Position numbers and translations under genes: made by a program. A DNA stretch of 64,000 bases from Olsenella porci (GTDB lineage: Bacteria > Actinomycetota > Coriobacteriia > Coriobacteriales > Atopobiaceae), in contig NZ_VUNC01000009.1 in assembly GCF_009695875.1 (NCBI RefSeq), positions 25,320 through 89,319 of the forward strand. Direction: 5' to 3'. Of the stretch, positions 55,656-64,000 are shown one piece after another. Position 1 is the stretch's first letter; each line of letters begins with the position of its first letter. The notes under the pieces were generated by a model. That model was not told the DNA's origin. It did no database searches and saw only the letters and a list, made by a program, of their open reading frames with translations.

Positions 55656-56331
55656 GCTCCGTCTCCATCCTTATACGGCGGTCAGAAAGAAGCTCACCGT
55701 CGTAGCTGAAGAACCTGGGACCCTGCAACGAACTCGCTCCGGAGAACTTCTCCGCAAGGCCAGAGAGGGTCGAAGTAACCTCCTCGCCAGTGGACTTCTC
55801 TAGATAAACCACGTGCTTGTCATCCAAAACGCGCGCATTCTTGGTAGTGTCACTCGCATATGTCACGACATCGCCAGGCTTGAGCCCGACCATGGAGAAC
55901 CTGAACGGTGCTCGGCGTGCCGGGTGCTCGCGTGCCTCCGTCGCCCGCTGCTCCTCCTCTGCCTGTTCACCGGTGGGAGTTACACGATGAAGGCGGTCTT
56001 CCGTGCCAGAGATGCGGGCTATCGCTTCGAGGATGCTGTAGGCATCCTCCGCCGACATCTCGAAGAACTCCTTCGTCCTCTTCTGGCCGTTGAACGTCTC
56101 CACTGTTCGGAGGTCGGGGTTGAGACGGTCTATGAGCTCGTGTAGAACCTTGTCTGTCAGCCTGTGGTCGGTATCGTAGGTCGCGTACGCCCTGAACGCA
56201 TATGGCAGGGTCTCGGAGCGGTTTAGTTGGCGGAGCCGCTTTTCCAGGTCGTTCGCATACCCGATCTTCACGTATTGCGGGAAAGAGGGGTTGGTGAGGA
56301 TGTAGATTACTCCCGACTTCTTCATGCTCAT
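55648..56331 (-). CDS. Stand-alone GIY-YIG (T5orf172) nuclease-like protein
   Basis: Protein of 227 residues from ATG 56331, overlapping the upstream gene by four bases. The N-terminal half is GVIYILTNPSFPQYVKIGYA, a T5orf172 GIY-YIG domain, with YEKRLRQLN-like spacing. Residues about 140-215 hold a small beta-rich domain (GLKPGDVVTYASDTTKN). It is a second GIY-YIG component besides the helicase N-terminus, so the system has two such domains. The catalytic Tyr and Gly pattern is intact, but Arg is less clear. Confidence 0.85.
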   Translation of the reverse strand: MSMKKSGVIYILTNPSFPQYVKIGYANDLEKRLRQLNRSETLPYAFRAYATYDTDHRLTDKVLHELIDRLNPDLRTVETFNGQKRTKEFFEMSAEDAYSILEAIARISGTEDRLHRVTPTGEQAEEEQRATEAREHPARRAPFRFSMVGLKPGDVVTYASDTTKNARVLDDKHVVYLEKSTGEEVTSTLSGLAEKFSGASSLQGPRFFSYDGELLSDRRIRMETEHE

Positions 56332-57029
56332 TTTGCATCGCCTATCTCGTAGAGGCTAGCAAGCGGGAATTCGCGTATTGGCTTCGGAATGAAGGACTTC
56401 GTCTCCTCGTCGTACTCCCAATCGACTGCCGGAGTGTTGTCGGCCGCGAAGAGCGATCTGGTTTGTCCCTTGTCGACGTTGCCCTCCAGCATCTCGTCGA
56501 GACGGAAGTCGCGGCGCTTCACCTTGTCGCCCAAGACGACGGACCACTCGGAGAAGACGATTGGCTCGTCGGTGTCTTGACCATGCTCGTTCACTGCCTT
56601 GAGGCTGAGGGCGTTGCCGTTGAGGATGTTCCGCTCGAGCACGAACGCGATGGCATCGAGGAAAGTCTGGTTCCCGCCGCCCTTGGACACCCGCGCGTAG
56701 CGCCCCTCCACGATCCCAAACAACCTCTTGCGGCATGCCATCGTGTTGTCGCGGAGGAGCTCTACGCCGTAGATGCTGCCTACGGCTATGAATGCATATT
56801 TCTCCCACTCTGGGAGTGACCTGCGGTATCGAGAGTCAACCACATCCAGCTTCCGCCTCAGCACCTCTGAGAGGAAGTTGCCGTCGCCGCATGCGGGCTC
56901 GAGGAACCTAGAGTCGATGCGTTCGGTCTCCTGCCTCACCATGTCCAGCATGGCGTTAACCTCTCGCTCGTTCGTGAACACCTCGCCATGCTCCTGAACG
57001 CGCTTCCTTGACTTTACCTGTCCTGACAC
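56328..57029 (-). CDS. DNA methyltransferase-like protein lacking the catalytic motif IV
   Basis: Protein of 233 residues from GTG 57029. RFLEPACGDGNFLSEVL at 41-57 is methyltransferase motif I, and FTNEREVNAMLDMV is the usual preceding helix. No NPPY/DPPY is seen after VELLRDNTMACRKRL, where it should be, and the protein ends soon after. It is probably a SAM-binding partner of the full methyltransferase at 54132, or the remnant of a split enzyme. Second gene of the operon, three bases after the RHH gene. Confidence 0.75.
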   Translation of the reverse strand: MSGQVKSRKRVQEHGEVFTNEREVNAMLDMVRQETERIDSRFLEPACGDGNFLSEVLRRKLDVVDSRYRRSLPEWEKYAFIAVGSIYGVELLRDNTMACRKRLFGIVEGRYARVSKGGGNQTFLDAIAFVLERNILNGNALSLKAVNEHGQDTDEPIVFSEWSVVLGDKVKRRDFRLDEMLEGNVDKGQTRSLFAADNTPAVDWEYDEETKSFIPKPIREFPLASLYEIGDAK

Positions 57030-57032
57030 CCT

Positions 57033-57236
57033 CTAGTCCCCCTCGGAGAGTTCGTTGATGATGCACGAGCGGACGAACGCGGAGAAGCTGACACCCCTGA
57101 GGCGAGCGGCCTCCGCCGCTGCATCCTTGAGGTTCCTTGGCACCCTGAGCGTTATCGGCGTAGGCTCGCCTTCGGAGAGGTAGTCCATCACCTGGGAGGA
57201 TGTGGCACCGGAATCGACGAGCTCGGAGTACTTCAT
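57033..57236 (-). CDS. Ribbon-helix-helix DNA-binding protein
   Basis: Protein of 67 residues with ITLRVPRNLKDAAAEAARLR and GVSFSAFVRSCIINELSEGD, an RHH/CopG fold. ATG 57236 follows GAGGGG. As first gene of the operon, it probably autoregulates it, in the manner of R-M control proteins and antitoxins. Upstream is the likely operator/oriT region. Confidence 0.85.
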   Translation of the reverse strand: MKYSELVDSGATSSQVMDYLSEGEPTPITLRVPRNLKDAAAEAARLRGVSFSAFVRSCIINELSEGD

Positions 57237-57535
57237 GGCTCACCCCTCGCAATTAGCGTGCAAAATGCAATAAATGTAACTACATTCTAGCAGGTTGCTT
57301 ACAACCGCAAACAAGCTTCTCTCGACTACAGCAAGTAGCCCATCCTGTACACCCACGGTGGCCAGGATGGACGCCGCGGACGGAGCGGACAGGGTGGCCA
57401 CGTGAGCTGCCCCGATGGCTCAGACTTTCGTCTGTGCCCCGGGGGACGCCTCCGCGGCCGAACCGTCCGAACGTCTTTTCGCTCTGCGGGGGATGCCCCG
57501 CGCCCCTGGGGGTGACCGACTTGAGCCGTGACGCC
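57237..57535. promoter_or_regulatory. Divergent promoter region and candidate oriT
   Basis: Between the RHH operon (left) and mobC/relaxase (right). CATCCTG (57341) and CAGGATG (57363) form an inverted repeat, and GGTGGCCA repeats at 57357 and 57393. Relaxase/MobC pairs usually act at such dyads just upstream of mobC, so the nick site is probably here. Position is inferred. Confidence 0.4.
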
Positions 57536-57946
57536 ATGCCGAGGCGCCTTAACGTCCGGATCTCCGATGGCGAGCTCGAGGCCCTGGACCGGGCGTCCGC
57601 CGAGATGGGCTGCTCCAGGAGCCAGGTGGTGAGGCTACTGGTCCACTGTCTCGCGGACGGCGGGACGCGCATGGGGGCGGGCACCGTCGCCTTCGACTAC
57701 GAGACCTCCCACGGCATCGTGCGCAACCTGCGCTCCATAGGCACGCTCTACAACCAGTCCGTGGCGGCGCTCAACACGATTGCGAAGGTCGCACGCGAGT
57801 CCCCGGACGAGGTGACGGCCGAGGACGCGCTTGAGGTCCTCAGGGTTGTGGACGCCGAGATGACCTACGTGGCGGACTCGCTCGGGTGCCTTCGCGAGGA
57901 TGTGGCGAGGCTCTCCGACAGGCCGACCGTCTTCCTCTGGAGCTGA
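57536..57946 (+). CDS. MobC-like relaxosome protein
   Basis: Accessory mobilization protein of 136 residues. N-terminal RHH motif RRLNVRISDGELEALDRASA and GCSRSQVVRLLVHCLA, then helical GTVAFDYETSHGIVRNL and LYNQSVAALNTIAKVARES, the bacterial MobC pattern. The start is either ATG 57536 or TTG 57521. It precedes the relaxase by five bases and binds oriT to help nicking. Confidence 0.82.
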   Translation: MPRRLNVRISDGELEALDRASAEMGCSRSQVVRLLVHCLADGGTRMGAGTVAFDYETSHGIVRNLRSIGTLYNQSVAALNTIAKVARESPDEVTAEDALEVLRVVDAEMTYVADSLGCLREDVARLSDRPTVFLWS

Positions 57947-57951
57947 CCGGC

Positions 57952-59190
57952 GTGCCGGCGATCAAGGCCATATCGGGGCACACGGGGCTCGCCGCCGCGA
58001 GGAGGTACCTCGAGCGGGACGGGAGGGCGCTCGCCAGGGACCTCCTGCACTTCTCGCGGATGGACGAGTCTGCGCGCCAGGCGGGGCTCCCCGAGGATCG
58101 CTTCGACTGGGACGCGGCCATGGACGAGACGAGACGTGCCAACGGCAACGACGCCCCGTACCGCGAGAGGCCCGCCAGGACCTACAAGCACTACGTGCTC
58201 TCCCCCGACCCGCGCGACGGAGTCTCGCTCGCGGACCTTAGGGGGCTCGCCGTGCGCTGGGCCGAGGAGAGCTTCCCGGACTTCCAGGTGGCCATCGTCT
58301 ACCACGACGACAACGATGGCCACGTCCCCCACGCGCACGTGATCGTGAACAACACGAACCTCGCCACCGGGAACAGGCTCCGCGACCCCGACCCAGGCCT
58401 CCTGAACGGGCGGCTGCAGGCGATCGCGCGGGACATGGGGCTCTCGCACTTCGAGGGCAGGATCGACGCGCGGCACCCGGACACGCGCAAGCGAGGCTCG
58501 AGGGAAAACTACCAGCGGGTCCACGTCGGGCGCGCCGAGGCGGAGCTCTCGTCCAGGGGTGCGTACTCCTGGGTCGCCGACATCAGGTCGAGGGTGGACG
58601 TCGCCGTCGCCTCCTCGAGGACCGAGGGGGAGCTGCTCGGCAGGCTCTCGCGCCTGGGAGTGGAGGCGAGCGTTCGCGGCGACGGGAGGGACTGGACCTT
58701 CTGCCTCGCAGACCAGCCCGCCAGGAGGGTGAGCGGGACGAGGCTCGGCACCGACTACCAGCGAGAGAACGTGCTCACGAGGCTCGCCGCCCGACGTGGG
58801 GAGGCGCTGCTGCCGGACGGCTCCGTCATGGGCGTCGAGGAGGCCGCGCGCCGCGCGATCGAGCTCAGGGACTTCTCCGAGCTCAGGGGGCTCTCCTCCG
58901 CCGTCGCCGTGATCGAGGAGACGCGCGCACGCTCCGTCGAGGAGCTCGCGGCCGCGGCCGGGCGATGCGGAGACCCCGGGGAGAGGGAGCGCATCGACGC
59001 GGCGATCGCGCTGGCAAGGAGGCACGGCATGCTGCCGGAGAGGCAGGAGGCCGCGGGGCGCGGCGGTCGCGTACGTCGGGACGCCTCGCGCGGCGGGTGC
59101 CGCCGCGACGCGAGGCGCTGCGACGAGCCCATCGGAAGGCGGCAGCCAGACCGCGGAGACGACAGCCGGACGAACGGGAGGGAGAGATGA
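57952..59190 (+). CDS. MobA/MobL-family relaxase
   Basis: Relaxase of 412 residues from GTG 57952. The N-terminal catalytic domain has YLERDGRALARDLLH, YKHYVLSPDP, and the metal-binding HxH in DDNDGHVPHAHVIVNNTN (about 122-126). The C-terminal part is Arg/Asp-rich and lower in conservation. It nicks oriT and pilots DNA to the recipient. Its length suggests a mobilizable, not self-transmissible, element; no type IV secretion gene is seen. Confidence 0.9.
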   Translation: MPAIKAISGHTGLAAARRYLERDGRALARDLLHFSRMDESARQAGLPEDRFDWDAAMDETRRANGNDAPYRERPARTYKHYVLSPDPRDGVSLADLRGLAVRWAEESFPDFQVAIVYHDDNDGHVPHAHVIVNNTNLATGNRLRDPDPGLLNGRLQAIARDMGLSHFEGRIDARHPDTRKRGSRENYQRVHVGRAEAELSSRGAYSWVADIRSRVDVAVASSRTEGELLGRLSRLGVEASVRGDGRDWTFCLADQPARRVSGTRLGTDYQRENVLTRLAARRGEALLPDGSVMGVEEAARRAIELRDFSELRGLSSAVAVIEETRARSVEELAAAAGRCGDPGERERIDAAIALARRHGMLPERQEAAGRGGRVRRDASRGGCRRDARRCDEPIGRRQPDRGDDSRTNGRER

Positions 59191-59732
59191 GGGTCACGGT
59201 GTCGTTCGCCGACGGGCGGGTCGAGGAGTTCGACTCAGACCGGCTCACGCGCCCCAACCCATTCCCGGGGAGGAGCGTCCTCTCGGACCTCGTCCTCAGC
59301 CTTGGGGAAGACGGAATGTGGATCGAGCTCGACTACTACGACTCGCAGGGCGTAGCCGAGGGCGGGGCGCTCAGGAGGCGCCGCGGCTGGAGGGCGCAGC
59401 TCGCGACGGCAGAGGAGCTGGCAGCGGCGTCCAGGGTGGACGTCGACGGCGCCACGAGGTGGATGAGGGTGGGCGACGGCCTCGTGAACGTCTCGAGGCT
59501 CGAGGACGTCCGCGCCTCGCTTGACGACGGGCCGTCCGACCTGCCGGCCCTTGCCGCCTGGGCGTACCGCACGGGCCTCTCCATCCCCGAGGTGGTGGGC
59601 GACGACCCGCGCGACGCGGCCGGCAGGGTCTGTGCCTGGGCCGGCGTGCCGACCGAGAGCCTCGAATTCATGTCGCGCGTGCGTGCTACCGTCACGCCAA
59701 CGTCGGACTCGGCATTCGGAGGTGCGTCATGA
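59187..59732 (+). CDS. Uncharacterized protein of mobilizable element, 181 residues
   Basis: ATG 59187 overlaps the relaxase stop (ATGA), and RBS GGGAGGGAGAG precedes it. It starts with MRVTVSFADGRVEEFDSD, a beta-hairpin pattern, and has GEDGMWIELDYYDSQGVA. The C-terminal helical part (DLPALAAWAYRTGLSIPEV) resembles no family I know. Tight coupling to the relaxase suggests a role in transfer or maintenance. Confidence 0.75.
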   Translation: MRVTVSFADGRVEEFDSDRLTRPNPFPGRSVLSDLVLSLGEDGMWIELDYYDSQGVAEGGALRRRRGWRAQLATAEELAAASRVDVDGATRWMRVGDGLVNVSRLEDVRASLDDGPSDLPALAAWAYRTGLSIPEVVGDDPRDAAGRVCAWAGVPTESLEFMSRVRATVTPTSDSAFGGAS

Positions 59733-59836
59733 GACGGTTCTTCTCGACCCTGGGCAGGATCACGCTCGCCGTCCTGAGGGGGTTCCTGCGCGTCCTCCTC
59801 TGGGCGGTAAGACTCGCACTGCGAGCCGTGTTCTGA
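59729..59836 (+). CDS. Tiny hydrophobic protein, 35 residues
   Basis: ATG 59729 overlaps the stop of the gene before it (ATGA). The product (MRRFFSTLGRITLAVLRG, then FLRVLLWAVRLALRAVF) is a basic amphipathic helix or membrane helix. It is translationally coupled with the element genes. It could be a small membrane peptide or a toxin-like helix; no family known. Confidence 0.5.
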   Translation: MRRFFSTLGRITLAVLRGFLRVLLWAVRLALRAVF

Positions 59837-59992
59837 TGAGCGCTTCCGCCACGGCACTAAATCGTAGGCCGATTCCCACACGTTGTTGGTAGCACCTACG
59901 CCAAGGAGTCTAATGAGACCTCGACTCAATCGCTCACCGCATCGATTCTGCCGCGGGCGAAAGGATCCTTGACCTCTTCCGTCGGGTGATAG

Positions 59993-60004
59993 TCTGATAT
60001 CAGA
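59993..60004. promoter_or_regulatory. Palindrome upstream of the 827-residue protein
   Basis: TCTGATATCAGA, a perfect 12-base palindrome 60 bases before the start, near TTGACC (59969). Possible operator. Confidence 0.35.
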
Positions 60005-60064
60005 AATACAGCTGCCATATCGCTCGTCTCCGAACGATCTCCCATCTTTGGAGAAGGCGCTGCA

Positions 60065-62548
60065 ATGAGTTCGGCAATGCCGACCACTGCCATGTTAGCC
60101 ATGCACTTCGAAAGGCGGATCTTGGCCATGAGTGGCGAATCAACCGAGCTGGCAACCGACGGTGTCAGCCCACTCGTCCAGTACGACATCTCCTTCCAGA
60201 AGCGCACCCCCCTTCTGGGCACCCCCTCGCTCACCCTTGGCGATGAGGCGTCACGGGGCAAAGAGACCTCCGCGGACATCCACGAGACGCTCGAAGATGA
60301 GGTCGATTGGGATCCAAGCGTGGACAAGGCCGACAGGCTTGACTACCTCGTTGCTGCCGCTAGCGGCGTTGTCTCTGGACTCATCGATACGTTGTGGGTC
60401 GGCGAGTTCTCGCTCGACCGCGCGGGTAGCTGGGGAGAGGACAAGGTCGAGCGCTTCGTCATCAGCGTGGCAAGGAGCGAGGGGTACAACGGGGACGACC
60501 TCGCCGGGGCCATCAGGAAGCTGGAGAAGAACCATCCTTTCGCTGCTGACGGCAACGCGAATGACTTCGGCGGCGGTCTGCAGCACCACCTCAGGGACTT
60601 CTCTCACCACTTCGGTATCGACGGACTATTCTTCTCGATGTTCACCCAGTTCACCGGGCTCGTGGTGGGTACGGACGTGTCTGGCGCCCTGAGAGTCGCG
60701 CCCGTGCCAGAGTCACACAGGCCCCTCATCGGAAAGAACCTCCAGGAGAAGCTCGCCTTCGGGACGATCGGCTGGTTCTTCCATATGGTGAGCGACATGG
60801 CCGGCTCAGGCGGCTCGCTCATGGGCGGCACCGGCATCCCGGGACCCATCGTTTCCCTCATAAAGGATGTTTCTGCCCTTCCCTTCTTCAGGGAGGCAAC
60901 CGCGGAGGAGCCTGGCCTACGCCTCTGGGTGAGCAGGCTGTTCAACGGGACCCTGCTCGCGGACCATGACGAAAACGGGAGGATCGTGAAGGGGACCGCT
61001 CGCAAGTTCGACCTTCGTACGGAGATCGGCATGCTGGAGGAGGCAGGCAGGCAGGCCCTTCCCGTTCTAGTCAACCAGTGCGTCGTGCGGGGATTCTACT
61101 TCTGCCGCAGAGCGGCAAGGGAAATCAGAGACTTGGATATCCATGGGGTTGCTGATCTCGGTCGCATCGCCCCCGAGGACATCCTACCCTGGGGCACCCC
61201 CGCGATGCGCCGCATGGTCACTGTGTCGAGCGGCATCTTCGTCGGCGTCGACATCGCGGATGCGGCCGTACGCTCCATCGCAAGCAGGGATCCCGTCAAG
61301 TTCTTCCTGCGGGTCAACTACGTCGGCATTGCGACGTTCACCGTCGCATGCGTGGTAGACGTTCGCGCCATGCTAGAGAACGAGTCTTCGACCTCCGGAG
61401 AAGGCCCGGAAGAGACATACGAGCGCGGTCTCGCGGACCTAGGATGTCTCAAGCTGGACTTCATGCAGGCCCGAATTCTCCACTCGATAGAGCATGCGAT
61501 AGTGGCCTACGACATAGCTGCGGAGAAGCATCCGAAGCGTGCAGCAGTGAAGAGGGCATGGCTAAAGGAGTGGAGCAAGCAGGTCGTCGATGCGGTGAAC
61601 CTTGTCTGGGCAGCGGACGCTGGATACTTCTTCCCAGACGATGCGCTATACGCGAAAATCGAATCGCGCCTCGGTGACGGGGAGGACGCTTCATGGCTAT
61701 GGCTCGTCGCAATGGAGGCGGGACGCTTCAGGCCATACGGGCCGCTGCATGCCAACAACGACGGTGATTACAAGGGGCTCAAACCGTGCTCGGACTACCT
61801 AAACGATGTGTTCTGCATTCGCCAGGACGTAATAGGAACCAAGGAACTCGCTGACCTTGGGCACGCAGTGGACGGTGCGAAGGCCAGACTAGATGGGTCC
61901 AGAGGAAGACTTGTTGCGGGTGTCGCCTGCACCGCAATCATCGTGGTTGCTACCGGCGGCCTTGCCGCCTACTTTGCCCCGGCCATTGCTCCAACCCTCG
62001 CCGCCGCGCTCGGACTTGAGGCTTCCGCCCTGCACGGAGCGGCGCTCGCGAGCGCAAGCCTTGCATTCCTCGGCGGCGGAGCGATTGCCGCAGGTGGCGC
62101 CGGGATGACGGGTGGAACGATGCTCATCGCCGGCGGAGGCGCTCTTTTGGGTGCGGCCGGGGGCACGGGCCTGACCGCGGCGGCCTCGCTGGCACTTGCT
62201 ACCGACGGGAGATATGTCCTGGAGGAGTGCTCGAAGCTTGAGGCATTTTGCCAGACAGTTCTCCTCGACCGCAATGATGACGTGCGCTCAGTGTCCTCCA
62301 TCTATGCAAGCCTTTGCAGAAGGATTGTCGAACTCGAGGCTGAGTCGGAGTCAGTCAGGCTCGCCATACCTGGCGAAGGGAACTGCCCGCATGGGAAAGA
62401 CGGCACCGAAGAAGGCATGTCCGCTAAGGACATGTTCGAGGCAATCAACCGAACGATCAAAGTGATGAGCAAGTGCCGGAATGACCTCGCTGCTGCCCTG
62501 CGGGAGACGAATCAAGAGTTTTCTCTGCTCCCGTGGCCAACGCGATGA
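60065..62548 (+). CDS. Uncharacterized 827-residue protein with Gly/Ala-rich membrane-like region
   Basis: ATG 60065 follows GGAGAAGG. The N-terminal half has conserved-looking blocks: AASGVVSGLIDTLWVGEFSL, GGGLQHHLRDFSHHFG, GWFFHMVSDMAGSGGSLMGG and LPVLVNQCVVRGFYF. Residues about 612-713 are an extremely Gly/Ala-rich, hydrophobic stretch (LAFLGGGAIAAGGAGMTGG, LLGAAGGTGL) that could insert in membranes. The C-terminus is Cys/Lys-rich (MSKCRNDLAAAL). I recall similar proteins as 'hypothetical' in gut anaerobes but know no function. Alone on an element among defence genes, it may be a membrane-acting defence effector; this is conjecture. Confidence 0.7.
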   Translation: MSSAMPTTAMLAMHFERRILAMSGESTELATDGVSPLVQYDISFQKRTPLLGTPSLTLGDEASRGKETSADIHETLEDEVDWDPSVDKADRLDYLVAAASGVVSGLIDTLWVGEFSLDRAGSWGEDKVERFVISVARSEGYNGDDLAGAIRKLEKNHPFAADGNANDFGGGLQHHLRDFSHHFGIDGLFFSMFTQFTGLVVGTDVSGALRVAPVPESHRPLIGKNLQEKLAFGTIGWFFHMVSDMAGSGGSLMGGTGIPGPIVSLIKDVSALPFFREATAEEPGLRLWVSRLFNGTLLADHDENGRIVKGTARKFDLRTEIGMLEEAGRQALPVLVNQCVVRGFYFCRRAAREIRDLDIHGVADLGRIAPEDILPWGTPAMRRMVTVSSGIFVGVDIADAAVRSIASRDPVKFFLRVNYVGIATFTVACVVDVRAMLENESSTSGEGPEETYERGLADLGCLKLDFMQARILHSIEHAIVAYDIAAEKHPKRAAVKRAWLKEWSKQVVDAVNLVWAADAGYFFPDDALYAKIESRLGDGEDASWLWLVAMEAGRFRPYGPLHANNDGDYKGLKPCSDYLNDVFCIRQDVIGTKELADLGHAVDGAKARLDGSRGRLVAGVACTAIIVVATGGLAAYFAPAIAPTLAAALGLEASALHGAALASASLAFLGGGAIAAGGAGMTGGTMLIAGGGALLGAAGGTGLTAAASLALATDGRYVLEECSKLEAFCQTVLLDRNDDVRSVSSIYASLCRRIVELEAESESVRLAIPGEGNCPHGKDGTEEGMSAKDMFEAINRTIKVMSKCRNDLAAALRETNQEFSLLPWPTR

Positions 62549-62639
62549 GCCCATGCCTGACGCCGCGAGCCCGTAGGGCTACTCTGCCCCCGCATGTGTC
62601 TTTGATAATCTGAACGCAACACGTCTGCCTGCCGTATTC

Positions 62640-63727
62640 CTACTTGGTCCTCATGTCCTCCGGTGTTATGCCCTCCGCTGCGATCAGGGAGGCGGCCTCC
62701 CTCGCGCTTCCCGCCCTCTCGGAGAGCGGCCTCTCGTCCCTCGAGCGCGAGCGGGCCCGCTCCGCCCGCGTCACCTCGTACCTGCCGATGACGAGGTCGG
62801 ACGCGCGCGACGCCTCCGAGGCCGCCCTCGCGAGGGCGGATGGGTCGTCCCTGATCTCGTCCAGCCAGGACCTGAGGTACGCCGCGTGGTTCTGGGTCCA
62901 GGTCTGCACCGACCCCCCCTCGCGACCGCGGACATGTCGAGCCCCGCGTCCGCAGCGGAGAAGGCGCTCCCGAGCTCCGCGACCAGCTCCTCGAACGCAT
63001 AGGACTCTTGGTCGCTCGGAAGCGGCCTGCCGAGCTCACCCGCGGTCGAGTGGCACATCTCGTGCATCAGCGTCCTGCAGAAGCCCTCGGCGGACTCGAA
63101 CTGGCCGCGGAGCGGCATGGTGATCGCGTCCTCGGCCGGGGCGTAGAAGGCGTCGTCGCTCCTCGTCTCCCGCACGGGGCACCTCGACGACGCGATGAGG
63201 TCGTCTGCCACCCTCCAGGGTTCCGTCCCCGGATCCGCCGCGCGAGGCTCCATGACGGGCGGGACGCCCTCCACCTGGCTCGCGTTGAAGACCCAGGCGC
63301 CCCTCCCCCTCAGGAATCTGTCCCCGCAGACGTCGTCCTCCGAGATCCTCCCCGCGGCGACGAGCTCCCGCGCCCTCTGTACCGTGACGACCGACTGCCT
63401 TCCCGCGCGCATGATCGGCACGTACCAGCTCCAGAACTCCACCGTGGCCTGCGCCCTCTCGCCGCGTCGCACGTGCCAGCCGGCGTCCCGCGCCTGGTTG
63501 TACGTGACCCACCTGGGGTCCTCGAATCCGCATCGTGCGGACGCGGCCGCGAGGGAGAGCCTGTTGACGCCCCTGTACCGGGCGCCGGTCGCGGCGTTCC
63601 TCGCTGACCAGCACCTCTCCCACCCCGCGTACCACGAGAGCCCGTCCTCCTCCATGGCGCTCGCGAGCGACTCCACGAGCCTCGCCCGCCCCTCGGTGAG
63701 CGTGTCCCTGCCCTTCTCAGCGCGCAT
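62640..63727 (-). pseudogene. ArdC-like antirestriction protein, frameshifted at a poly-G tract
   Basis: ATG 63727 follows GGGAGGAAGG. The N-terminal ssDNA-binding domain has SWYAGWERCWSARNAATGA and RWVTYNQARDAGWHVRRGE. The zincin domain has LMHEMCHSTAGELG (HExxH) with YAFEELVAELG as third ligand. After ARGG, a G7 run near 62930 shifts the frame. With one more G it continues SVQTWTQNHAAYLRSWLDEI to 62640, the normal ArdC end. So the frame is either phase-variable, mutated or misread. ArdC protects incoming plasmid DNA from host restriction. Confidence 0.8.
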
Positions 63728-63785
63728 GCCTTCCTCCCTGTAGAAGATGGGGCGACCCGTCCGGGCCGCCCCGCTATCTTTGCCG

Positions 63786-63885
63786 CTACTCCTCGCGATC
63801 GTCCGCGGTCCCGGCCGCCCTGCAGAGCGCGAATGCCGCGACTGCCGTGGCGCCGGAGAGCGCGCCGAGGAGGTGTTGAAGTCAA
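63786..63885 (-). pseudogene. Fragment of small membrane-like protein
   Basis: A frame without start reads LLGALSGATAVAAFALCRAA and GTADDREE to a stop at 63786. The sequence changes abruptly at about 63885, so the gene's 5' end has been cut off by a rearrangement. Confidence 0.4.
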
Positions 63886-64000
63886 GATAGATTTCACCAG
63901 ACTAGACAGCGAACCGCCCCCATCCGCACCAACGTACATTCGCCAGTCCCGTCACCGCGGGGCGCCGGAATCGGCGACCACTGCCGGCGAGGCCCTGTCC

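Noticed and set aside
57865..59025. Long minus-strand frame opposite the relaxase
   Set aside because: Composition artefact; translation is Pro/Arg-rich with no motifs.

Overview
The window is high-GC actinobacterial DNA. It most likely comes from a gut or oral member of the Coriobacteriia, in the Olsenella/Atopobiaceae neighbourhood. This is inferred from the GC-rich codon usage, the SpaA-type pilus with a fibro-slime adhesin and class C sortase, the small redox genes, and a tet(W) gene typical of gut bacteria. No rRNA or complete tRNA is present, so the genus is an inference.

Region 1 (1-31 kb) looks like host chromosome. It starts with a sulfonate/nitrate/taurine-type ABC importer whose ATPase carries an in-frame amber codon. 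An array of phased 41-bp repeats, a BrnT toxin with a frameshifted antitoxin, and a three-gene pilus operon follow. The pilus operon sits behind a strong c-di-GMP-I riboswitch. Further on are a DUF1295 membrane protein, oxidoreductases, a NERD-domain protein preceded by a second copy of the repeat array, and a 1570-residue GGDEF/EAL protein that could supply or remove the riboswitch ligand. From 22.9 to 30.4 kb lies a cluster of flavin and NAD(P)H oxidoreductases with Rrf2 and MerR regulators. Several pseudogenes and deletion scars interrupt it.

Region 2 (31-42.6 kb) is a decaying defence locus. It holds a DUF262 protein, a broken type III restriction helicase, a 5'-truncated ATP-binding regulator, and a DNA methyltransferase gene split by a 3.7-kb insertion. 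That insertion carries a LysR regulator, a LysE exporter and a broken serine recombinase.

Region 3 (42.9-64 kb) is an integrative mobilizable element inserted in the 3' end of a tRNA gene, probably tRNA-Pro. The tRNA 3' half, its terminator, repeated integrase arm-type sites and a tyrosine integrase mark its left end. It carries an AbiE toxin-antitoxin pair, a small module whose diverged copy lies at 31.2 kb, a tet(W) tetracycline-resistance island, a tightly coupled six-gene restriction-modification-like operon, MobC and MobA/L mobilization genes, an uncharacterized 827-residue membrane-active-looking protein, and a frameshifted ArdC antirestriction gene. The right end is not in the window.

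The items most worth following up are the two phased inverted repeat arrays (3.8-4.1 and 17.7-17.9 kb), the GIY-YIG/helicase/split-methyltransferase operon (50.2-57.2 kb), the duplicated structured-RNA module, and the c-di-GMP circuit.
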